A program made the translations under genes and the position numbers. Below the pieces are notes generated by a model that worked only from the letters and a program-made list of their open reading frames with translations, was not told the DNA's origin and did not search any database. A stretch of 64,000 bases of DNA from Tanypteryx hageni (taxonomy: Eukaryota > Arthropoda > Insecta > Odonata > Petaluridae): positions 60,700,907 to 60,764,906 of the forward strand of contig CM054115.1 in NCBI GenBank assembly GCA_028673005.1, read 5' to 3'. Shown here in pieces: positions 55,540-64,000 of this stretch; position 1 is the first letter of the stretch, and each line of letters opens with the position of its first letter.

Positions 55540-57300
55540 TATAATACAATATGAATAAAAAGTAGGTAATAACATTCACAATATAAAAAATAAAATACCA
55601 TAAAAATATAATCCTTCCTGAAACATAGAGCCGCACCGGCCTATGGGTGCATCATACGCGGGCGGCAAAATATGCAGCCCCAGGCACGAATCTACTGCTG
55701 ATCCCTTTACCTCTCTCTTTTGGGCATGTAAGACCATTTTGTCCGGCAGTAAAACAACACCAAACGTGCATAGCGACACTTTTACCCCCGGATAGTAGAC
55801 TTCAGCAGTGATTTGCAAAAGATAGAAAAAACCAAGGTCGAGGACGCGGCTTTACATGGAACTCAAGTAGTTAATTTATCTGTATAATTTTTTTTTCAAG
55901 AAGCTTTCCTTTCTTAGATCTAATAAATTTTAGCACACGTGACTTTACCACTGATGGAACATCTATTAATATAATTCTCAAGTACCCATATATCTGTCTT
56001 CTTTTATGCTTTTTTGGGCGATTTTAGATGTATTTAAAAGATTAAATTTTGTATGATGGTAGATCATAGGCTACAACTGACAGGAAAAGTCAAAGACTTC
56101 AGAAATTCGCATTTTGGAAAGTATTTTTAACCTCAATGATTCAGTTTTATTGCCAATTAGGATGCACTGAAATCGATTAAATGTTTCACAAAATTGCTTT
56201 AAATTAAGTTACGAACTTTAAACTTAAAATAATGTATAGCTGAAAGATAGTACTTTAATTTTTAAGACAAAACAAAAGTCCAAATTTCAGAATTTGATCA
56301 GAAAAAAGTATAGGTCTCTCCTCTTTCCTCCAATTGAAAAAAAAATGCATCTGATGCTTTAAAATATAAATAAATTGGCACTTTTGACGTGGCATTGGCT
56401 TTTAAGTATACATTTGGGTTTTTTAGGCCCAAATAGTTATTATGTTGATGTTTACCGCTATGTAAGTAGATGATGATGTTAAAAAGTAATTGGATAATTT
56501 CTTTCACATTCAAATAATGCAAGTAATAATTATATGAATTTTTGAAAGAGATGTGAACAATAAAAACATAATAACAATTGGCAGTTAATGCAGGATATTT
56601 GTAACTAATCATTAATAATAATTTGTAACTAATCTGGGTTAGGCACCATAGGCTCAAAGAACATAGTTATTATAGCCTTCCTTAAATTAATAACACCTTG
56701 TAATTTAAAAATTAAGAAAATTGGGCTTATAAAGGTGGCAAAACCTGCTTGCACCCGGGTGGCAAATATGATCGGTGCAGCTCTGAGGCCTTAAAAAGTA
56801 TAATAAAAATTGAGTCCTTTCTGAAACATTATAGAATGAAATAATATCAGTGTGGAAACATCAAGATACAATGTGAATAAATCATTAGGTAATTACATTC
56901 ACAATAAAAAACGAATGAGAAATAAAAATTAAGTCATTTCTGGAACATAGTTCCTTACATAGATAATCAGAAAAAATAAGTTGGGTTCAATCCATAGTAA
57001 TTACCTAGTATATTTGTACAGTGAAAACATCAAGACATAATGTGCATAAAATTTAGATAATTACATTCAGAATATAATACAATAAAAATAAATACTATGT
57101 GGAGCAATTTGCCTTACAAAGGCAATCAGAATAAATTAATTGGTTTCAGTACAATATAATTACCTGATGGATTAACAGTGCAAAATACTAGAAGTGCAAA
57201 AATATTAAGATAAATGGTGAATATAATGTTAATAAGCATTCAAAAAATTAAATGTAAAAATACCCTTTTCTGAAGCATAGTCTTATAATAATTTTCAATT
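55540..57300. repeat. Degenerate long-unit tandem repeat split by a TIR element
   Basis: Repeated blocks: AATGTGAATAAA or similar, AGGTAATTACATTCACAATA, and TTCTGAAACATAG-like, at about 55540-55625, 56820-56955, 57025-57130 and 57205-57280. Unit length is roughly 170-190 bp with strong divergence. An unrelated block of about 1.2 kb lies between the first and second unit. Confidence 0.45.
55627..56788. mobile_element. Candidate TIR element inside the degenerate repeat
   Basis: Left AGAGCCGCACCGGCC and right, reverse complemented, CAGAGCTGCACCGATC form an inverted end pair. The surrounding sequence on both sides is the same degenerate repeat (ATAAAAATATAATCCTTCCT and ATAAAAATTGAGTCCTTTCT). No transposase was recognised and the target duplication is unclear. 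Confidence 0.35.
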
Positions 57301-57954
57301 AGGAGTACTACTTACATGACCCATTTTTTCATTTGTAATTACTGAAACCTCTTAATATACAATATTTCCATTTTGGAAAAATACAAAAAACGTAAAATTA
57401 GATGAATAATACAAAAAATATTAATTATAGGTTATGATTTAAAAACAGAACTTCAGAGACTTTTTTAAGGGGTTAATCTGCTTCGTCTTTCTGTAACAAT
57501 TTTTCCTCCCTTTCAAAAAATTCTTTTACATGGAACAGAAGTTGCTACTACACATAGCCTTCTGAGCATTATGTCAAAAATGCCTAGGGTAGAGAAGTCT
57601 CCTTGCTTTCTACCATGACAGAGCATCACCATTGCGTGGCATGTATGTACTAGGGAGATGTCCGTTGAAATTCAATGGTCAAGTTTTTTGTGAAATGAAC
57701 AAATATACCTTGACTTTCTTTGGATGGCAGGAAAACAAACTTTCGTTCTTTTAGGCATTCGTTGCTTCAAGTCTCAAACTCCTACGATGAATCTAAGTAC
57801 CTAATTTTAATATGCAAATTATTAATGTTCTACATTTAAATGTATTCCTTCTCAGAGATAAATCAACAAATGTTGTTTACATTGGTTGCTATGAAAATTA
57901 TTTCTCTCCTCTCTTTCATACTAAAAGTATTCAAAGAATGCTTACACCCGTAAG
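57301..57954. other. Intergenic, nothing recognised
   Basis: AT-rich with no motif-bearing frame or repeat match noticed. Confidence 0.4.
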
Positions 57955-58260
57955 GATTGAAATAACAAGATTTCCCCAAAATATGTGAATTAAACGTTTA
58001 ACATGAGAAATTTTGAAATTTAGGTAGGAAAAGAGGAACAGAATAAGAAACTTGATAGTTTTTTCTTTAAAACTGTTTGGACCCAAAGATCATAGGTTAA
58101 TTCTTTCTCGTTTTGATTTGAAAAAGAATAAAAGCCTGCAAGTCGAAAAGATGATTTTTTACACATTATCTAATGAGAAATGGAAATGTTTACCTTGGAG
58201 TCGAATCCAGGATATTTTTCAAAAATTTTTTTCATCATTACCTTAAAATATGCAAATTTA
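57955..58260. repeat. Dispersed repeat, copy 2
   Basis: Same orientation as 5940-6320, including GAGAAATGGAAATG then CTTGGAGTCGAATCC, where the B-box-like motif is further decayed. Confidence 0.5.
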
Positions 58261-58582
58261 GTATTCCTGCCAAATTTAAAAAAAAAATTCGATCTTTTAT
58301 CGATTTATTCGCATTGTTATAGCGTGACAGAGGTAGCCACAAAGGGAAAGAAGTAGGCTTTTATAGATATCTGACAAAAGTATTGGATTCATTGTCATGG
58401 TAGTTAAAACTTTCCATTGTTATAAAATCAAAAAAGTACCTTCCTTTGTAGTTAAAAGCAAATATTCAAGTTAATTCGACATGTATGTGTATTCTGTTTT
58501 AAAAAATGTTATTTCCATACTTTTTACGTACAATTCTGCAAGAACTAAGTTCTTATCTTAATTTGAAGTAATTTTAAAATAA

Positions 58583-58603
58583 TGTATATATATATATATA
58601 TAT
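58583..58603. repeat. (TA)n microsatellite
   Basis: About ten TA units directly before the 32-bp inverted repeat at 58602. Confidence 0.8.
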
Positions 58604-58802
58604 ATGGATGTCAACAAGGTGTTGGGATGAGGAAGCTGAAGAAGGAGTAGTTCCGAAAGCTTTACGTTTGTGATGTTTCTGTGTTTTTGTGTTATTTTAC
58701 GTGTGTCGCTTCGACATCCCCGGGGCCTCGCCAACCTGAAGTCGTCTGATTGGTGAGTGCTCACTGGGTTTCCTCATCCCAACACCTTGTTGACATCCAT
58801 AT
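58602..58802. mobile_element. 201-bp element with perfect 32-bp inverted ends
   Basis: Positions 58602-58633 and 58771-58802 are exact reverse complements (ATATGGATGTCAACAAGGTG on the left, continuing TTGGGATGAGGA). The interior carries CTGAAGA, a short G/A-T/C paired stretch and CCGAAAGC (58636-58661). Inserted in or next to TA microsatellites. Either a small MITE or the terminal part of a Penelope-like element; not resolved. Confidence 0.65.
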
Positions 58803-58832
58803 ATTCATTTTACCTTTCCTTTACCGTAAGTT

Positions 58833-58833
58833 G

Positions 58834-58905
<72 letters not shown>
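58833..58905. repeat. (TA)n microsatellite, about 70 bp
   Basis: Uninterrupted TA dinucleotides. The Tyr-Ile-rich frame over it is an artefact of the repeat. Confidence 0.95.
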
Positions 58906-58909
<4 letters not shown>

Positions 58910-59070
58910 AATGACTCACTGAATCATCTAGGTAACTGAATCGGTTTCGTAAGACGACTCAGTGAACCACTGAACCAACTAAACCTGTTCTTTTGACCGG
59001 TTCATTTAGGTGAACTAACTCGACTGAATTGATTCAGTGAGATGAATCGATATTTCCTCCTCTACAAGAG

Positions 59071-59265
59071 ACTGCAAATACTGACGTCTCGTGTTGTAAA
59101 TGCGCAGAGGTGCTACGCAGTGGAGTTCGTAAATTTACACCTGAAATTTTGAAGAGCGTTAATGTGGAATGCGCAAGCACAATTTGGAAAAAGGCATTAA
59201 ATTATTTTCAGCATTAATGCACAACAGCATTAATCGGGACAGCATTAAGCGGAGAGTGGGTGTAT
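59071..59265. repeat. Dispersed repeat matching the right end of the 11.6-12.7 kb element
   Basis: Same orientation as 12477-12668: CTGCAAATACTGA, GCAGAGGTGCT, GTTAATGTGGAATGCGCAAG, AAATTATTTTCAGCATTAAT, GAGAGTGGGTG. Only the right 190 bp are present here; the left end is missing. Confidence 0.65.
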
Positions 59266-60198
59266 TTTTATACATTCATAAAAAAATTGTCTCTAAGTTG
59301 CTCAAATACATTACAGTTTTTGGTTCAAAAACAATGATATTCACTGATTACAAATCTTGATATCAAAATCACTAAATACATGATTGATAGTTAATAATTG
59401 ATTCATAGATAACTATCCGCAATAATGTAATAAGATCAAGAAAATATCTATTCTATATCAATGGAAAAAAATCTGCAGTTAAAATTGGACTTGCTAAAGA
59501 CATGCAACTTTGTAACCAACCTAAATGAATACTTCTCTTAATTCTTACTAAGGGTATGGCCCTATTAATATTCATCTCAGGTTTAATATCCTTTACATAA
59601 TCAACTCTTTATTTCTACAATTAAAAACTTCCCATGACATTAAATTGTACAACTGTAAAAATGTACTTATGGTGACATTAATCCAATAACACATAGGTAT
59701 TGAATATACACCAGAGAAATGTTAGATTGAAGAAAATTCAGAATCTAAGGGGATAAAGTTGCTCCTTCTTAATAATACCAAAAATACTTTTAAAAGCAAT
59801 ATTATGATAATAAATCACTGACTCACTTTCTTCATCTAACTCCCTCCATGGCAATATTACTAGAGACTAGGGAAACTTCAAGACTAAAACAACAGGTAAC
59901 AAGAGACCAGAATTCTAAACTCATGGCAAGCTAAGCTCATAAGATTGGTGTAATGTTTGGTAGATATTAAAGTAAATCCAACTGTAACTCCAATTTGGTT
60001 TTCTCTGTACTTAACTTTGCTTATAGTGGTTCGCTATGACTAATAAAGAGTGAAAATTATTCACATGAAATCTCGTAAAATTACAGTTAAAATTTTTAAA
60101 CACTGTAGTCAAAAATACCTCTAAGATTAATAGTCTCTTGTTTACATTATAAGGCCACAGAAATTCACACACAGCAAAGCAACTTCATTAAAACTCAC
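59266..60198. other. Intergenic or 3' flank of the minus-strand candidate gene
   Basis: AT-rich, no repeat or coding motif noticed. It would contain the 3' UTR or further exons of the minus-strand candidate. Confidence 0.35.
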
Positions 60199-60266
60199 CG
60201 ATAGATTACAAATCCGCGATGCACGTTCCAATCAGTCATTCATAGCAGAGGATTGGTTTATGGTAA

Positions 60267-60383
60267 TTACTCTGTCTTTCGCTCATTCTCTTCTATCTCT
60301 CCATTTAGCCAACTCTCCAATAGGAACAAAGATCTGTCCTGAGAATCTTTCTCTTCAAAGGCCGGCCAAGCGTTCAATTCTCC
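60267..60383 (-). CDS. Candidate terminal coding exon of a small unknown gene
   Basis: Minus-strand acceptor CGATTTTTTCAG at 60395-60384, then 38 codons: GELNAWPAFEEKDSQDRSLF, LLESWLNGEIEENERKTE, stop TAA at 60269-60267. Only this frame is open, and it is exactly the phase left by the candidate first exon at 61965-61834. The other two frames stop within about ten codons. A good donor-like CG|GTGAGT lies downstream at about 60199, so longer transcripts may splice further. No family assigned. Confidence 0.4.
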   Translation of the reverse strand, partial: GELNAWPAFEEKDSQDRSLFLLESWLNGEIEENERKTE

Positions 60384-60990
60384 CTGAAAAAATCGTAAGG
60401 CATAATAACCGCTAATCATATTTGTAAAGTTATTAACATCCGAAAAAGTAATTCCGGTAATACGTGTAAGAATGAATAAATATCAGATTTATCAACGTTT
60501 GAAAAGTCAATTCAATTGACATGTTAAATAAACCATGCAAGTACTAATAACCAACATTTTCAATGTGCAAACATGGAGAAATAACTACATAGGTACCTCT
60601 ATAGCTTAAGGAAAATAAATAAAAACTCCTGAACCGTAAGATAATCCAAATGAGCAATCACACACCAATAAAAGTAAATAAAGGGGGAAAGAAAAAAAAA
60701 TATATTTATACTTGCAAGTTTGCAGGACGATGGCCTACAGGGACCTGTTGTCAGAAACTAGCCTAAATAGAAAAGAAAACTACACGCAGGCATGCAATCA
60801 CTCTGGAAAAACTCAATTGGATTATCTTATTAACGTATCCGTAATTGATAGGAGGGTATGTCCAAATACGTTTGTTTATTTGAAATTAAAACTTTCGCAG
60901 AAACTGAATCTGAATTAATGACCGCCTATTCTACTTTTATTAGATTACAATGACAGAATCAATCTAAATACGTTTCGTTTGACTAAGAAT

Positions 60991-61040
60991 CGTCTATAAT
61001 AATCCAAGAGGTTGATTAGTCAAAAATACACACACTAAGA
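60991..61040 (+). repeat. SINE tail fragment
   Basis: CTATAATAATCCAAGAGGTT then GATTAGTCAAAAATACACAC. Identical in plan to the tail of the SINE at 34058-34346. Confidence 0.55.
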
Positions 61041-61147
61041 ATCGCCATAAATTAAACTCTGATTTGAAGAATATCTAAAAGCTTCGAAGAAAATGTTCGC
61101 TAAACTGCAAAGCATTCGTATTAAAAGAACAACTTTTCACCATACAT

Positions 61148-61443
61148 CAGCGGTTTCCAAACATTACAACCCCCCCCCTCCACTAGGAAAACTGTCTTCG
61201 CGCCCCCCTCTATACCATATTCAATTACACTTCATAAACAATACCTTCTGGACATACAATTACCATTAATAAAGTCACCTTAAGGAAAAATACAGACGCA
61301 AAATGAGGGCTAGAATTTGGCTGCAACATATTGTAGGTCTCAAGATTAAGATGGTTAAACGGACAGTAAATACGTATATGAGAGACCTTTGCGTCCCCCC
61401 GACCTGCTCAAGGGAGGCGCGCCCCACAGTTTGGAAACCATTG
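61148..61443. mobile_element. hAT MITE in the minus-strand candidate intron
   Basis: Ends CAGCGGTTTCCAAAC and, reverse complemented, CAATGGTTTCCAAAC. Flanks CCATACAT (61140-61147) and CCATACGC (61444-61451) agree at six of eight positions. 296 bp. Non-coding; a minus-strand frame at 61562-61275 runs across its right border and is therefore not a conserved gene. Confidence 0.7.
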
Positions 61444-61833
61444 CCATACGCCATTCCATCCCTGTGAAGATGTTTCAGGAATGAAAATTCGTCGTTCGGA
61501 AATAATTGCCTTCTTCTCATGTTTCCAGCTCGGGAAATCCAACGAGTTCTCACAAATGGCATACTGCGTGATGATTCATTCTACTCGAAATAACCTAACT
61601 AAACAAAAACATATTGATTGCAACATACATGTTCACACAAATCAATAAATGCTACTCGTATTCCATAAACATCCAGCTCTTCGCAAGAAAACCGCTAAGT
61701 ATGTTTCACCAGAGGGAAGAGTGCTTCAGCTGAGCCTTTTTCGCCGCTTTCTTTAGGGAAGAGTGAAGACGTCACCCCAAATATTTTCAGCTGCGCGTTT
61801 CGAAAAATGGAAAAACGTAGCTCAGGCACGTAC

Positions 61834-61965
61834 CATTAGGCCTCCGGAATCAGATAAGTTATGAGGTAAACGCGGAACCGCTACGAAACAATCCAAACAC
61901 ACGAAAGGCCGCAAGCCCATAGATGGGCCTTCGATAGGTTCGTGTACAATTGGCCTCTTCTCCAT
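61834..61965 (-). CDS. Candidate first coding exon of a small unknown gene
   Basis: ATG in a good context (GTTAAAATGGAG), then 44 codons: MEKRPIVHEPIEGPSMGLRP, FVCLDCFVAVPRLPHNLSDS, GGLM, ending at a donor ATG|GTACGT (phase 0). A 10-codon upstream frame (MSLLDELDKF, stop) precedes it. Joined to 60383-60267 it makes an 82-residue protein. No signal peptide or known domain. A faint likeness of EPIEG and GELxxWP to the LBH domain was noticed but is too short to rely on. Confidence 0.4.
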
Positions 61966-61989
61966 TTTAACTCAGAATTTATCCAATTC

Positions 61990-63300
61990 ATCTAGCAGAC
62001 TCATAGGAAGTGGATAGTCGACTTACGGGAGGGCTAGTATTAGATGGTATGGCAGGGGACGGTAAGGAAGGGAAGGTATGAGCAGGGAAAGGAGAGAGGC
62101 CAACGGAAAAATAGGAAAATGTCAAGCGTCGATAGCACCAATTCTACTCTTTTTCGTAAAAACCATCCCTCAGACTAGCGATTCGATCGCGTTTTCATAT
62201 TTTGCGCCTTATCTTACGCGACACCAGTCCTTCCCTAGAAATATTTAACAAATTTCAATTTTAGCGAGGAAAAATGGTTCGCATCATTTTATTAAATATT
62301 ATATCATATATATTATTATTATGTAGGGTCTAATTTATGTAAATAGGAGGTACGTGCCCAGCGGTGTAGCTAAGACTGCGCGGGAATAAGAACTTGTTTT
62401 TTTAATCCTTTACGTTTAATCTCTGGCCAACCTCACCCTCCCGAACGCTTTGCCAGCTCATCCTCCGTGAAACTCCTGGATGAGAAATCGTGTGATTGTT
62501 GAGCAGGCCCAAGGCCAAATAGTTCGCATTTCATCCCCTCTACGTCCCTCAGTCCATCCACCCCAAAGACTACTACCCCTATTTCCCTTCGATTTCCTTT
62601 TGCCCTCTCTCAAACACTATCCTGTTCATTCCATCCATATACCTCCTCCTATACGATAGCGTGGCGCCCAAGTTTGAGCCATGTCGTTGGCTGCATGCAC
62701 TGGCTCCTCATGAGGAAGCATAGGAGGCTGGCGCCTTTCTATGGGAAGAAGTGTGCATTATAACCAGTAAGCTAGGAGGATTGCATCGATTAGTATGACA
62801 TGTCATAATGCTCGTCACGCGGGAATTTATAAGTTAGTGATAATCAGATTTTATATTTCCTTATATCTTTTCATAAAAGCACGCGCACTCAAGTCGCTGA
62901 TATATGATCCGAAGTTTATTCCCCGTCGTCTTATGAGAAGAGGGACGGAAAGCGCTCGTGTGTGAAAAGAGGTGTCACTGGTGTACGCTTGACAAATAGT
63001 GTGTTTATAATTTCGAACAAAAGATATGGAGGGTGTAAATCGACTTAGGGAGCATGCGGAGATGCGGCGGAGACGGATCCCAGCCTCGTCACCCCATTTC
63101 TATCGGACGCTACAACGCGGCGTAAAATTAACTGTTAAAATTGATGCATTAAAATATCCGGGATTTTAAAAGAAAGGAAGGTATTCATAATTTGAATAGG
63201 ACTTACTTTCTAGTTGGTTTTTAGCACGAGCGAAGGCGCTCTAAGATTTTCTTGAAGGGTCAACAATTTGGAAATTACATTTTCCGTCTCAATCTCGTGT
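61990..63300. promoter_or_regulatory. Repeat-poor, CpG-richer region, candidate promoter of the minus-strand gene
   Basis: In contrast to the preceding 30 kb, this stretch has few repeats and many CpG-containing blocks (for example 61800-61900 and 62160-62225, 63040-63130). It lies directly upstream of the candidate ATG at 61965. No TATA box or initiator could be assigned. Confidence 0.3.
63026..63169 (+). other. Short open frame, 47 codons, unassigned
   Basis: MEGVNRLREHAEMRRRRIPA, SSPHFYRTLQRGVKLTVKID, ALKYPGF, stop TAA. GC-rich for this window. It could be a chance frame, a 5' leader frame or a first coding exon of a plus-strand gene beyond the window. No homology recognised. Confidence 0.2.
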
Positions 63301-64000
63301 CCTCCTTTTCGCCGCGGCTAATAATTTTCTCTCAACGGACAAACAATTTAGTTTGAAAGGGAATGGAATGCAAATCCCCAGTTCCTTGTCACTTAAATGG
63401 CGTAATAAATTAAGCTAACTGTTGAGAACGGACCTATACGTATTGTTAGCTTTTCAAGTCGCATTCTTTTTCAAGCGCGTGCCTCTCTCGTCGCGAAAAT
63501 TCCTTTACCTTGTCGTTTGATCAGTTTGATTTTCAACTTTTAGGAGTTTAATTTGATTTTGATTAACAATCTTTTTTGGAGGATATTTCTCCTGACTGAC
63601 TAAAATCTCCACGTTCGTCGCATTTTACTCAAATATACGACGTATACGACCAAGAATTTCTGAATACCTATTGCTGAATGATGCCACCCTAACGACCGTT
63701 TAACCAGATTATTATTTTCTGAAAGTTTATAAATTTATATTGCATCATAATAATAAATAACAATTAAACAAAATAACGGTGCTCCAGGTTTAAAAAATAT
63801 CTCTAAATTACTAAGTACTAATAGAATTTGGAGGACGCGAATTTAACTATGTACATAAACTAACTTTAATTATATTTATTTGATTAGTCAATTACAAGAT
63901 ATTGTAGTGTTCGGTGAACGTATACCTAAGACGATTATGGAAGATCGTAGACTTACACGGTGTTGGACCACGGAGATTATAACATCCTACAGTCCTCGCT
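63301..64000. other. Intergenic, nothing recognised
   Basis: Moderate GC, then AT-rich. No repeat matches and no long frames up to the window end. Confidence 0.4.

Noticed and set aside
58757..58939. 60-codon Tyr-Ile-rich frame
   Set aside because: It is the translation of a TA microsatellite.
61275..61562. 95-codon minus-strand frame as a gene
   Set aside because: More than half of it runs into a hAT MITE with its own target duplication, so the frame cannot be ancestral; the remaining 40 codons lack a good acceptor.

Overview
The window looks like arthropod nuclear DNA, most likely an insect. It is AT-rich, has long introns between short exons with canonical GT/AG sites, and is crowded with class I and class II transposable elements. 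There are no operons or ribosome binding sites, and no standalone functional RNA gene was found. The species cannot be fixed from the sequence.

The left 27 kb holds the 3' part of one plus-strand gene. I join 15 coding exons between 4862 and 26464. All junctions keep phase, giving about 1,102 codons that end in TGA. The order is laminin-type EGF, a linker with a Cys-rich EB/EGF-like module, EGF, LamG1, EGF, EGF, LamG2, EGF, LamG3. This matches the C-terminal half of the heparan sulfate proteoglycan agrin, although I see no SEA domain. The most notable exon is 16501-16671, a phase-2/phase-2 exon of 57 codons with about 30 acidic residues. It lies inside LamG3 at the position equivalent to the vertebrate agrin z (B/z) alternative splice site. 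The 5' half of the gene lies before the window.

The introns carry many recognisable elements. They include a piggyBac relic nested in a Tigger-like relic, two small piggyBac-like elements with TTAA duplications (one starting 15 bp past an exon end), and hAT copies with 8-bp duplications. One hAT copy sits inside a degenerate minisatellite of about 60 bp. There is also an RT-deleted LINE, and a striking near-perfect palindrome of a tRNA-derived retroposon flanked by a 15-bp target duplication.

From 28 to 59 kb I find no convincing host gene. This stretch is a mosaic of Tigger/pogo, mariner, Merlin, hAT, piggyBac, Penelope-like, jockey-like and other LINE fragments, tRNA-derived SINEs, and a 23-copy array of an identical 35-bp repeat (47951-48753).

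The last 4 kb is poorer in repeats and richer in CpG. On the minus strand it holds a candidate small two-exon gene (61965-61834 joined to 60383-60267), with an in-phase join and good splice sites. The sequence upstream of it is a candidate promoter region.
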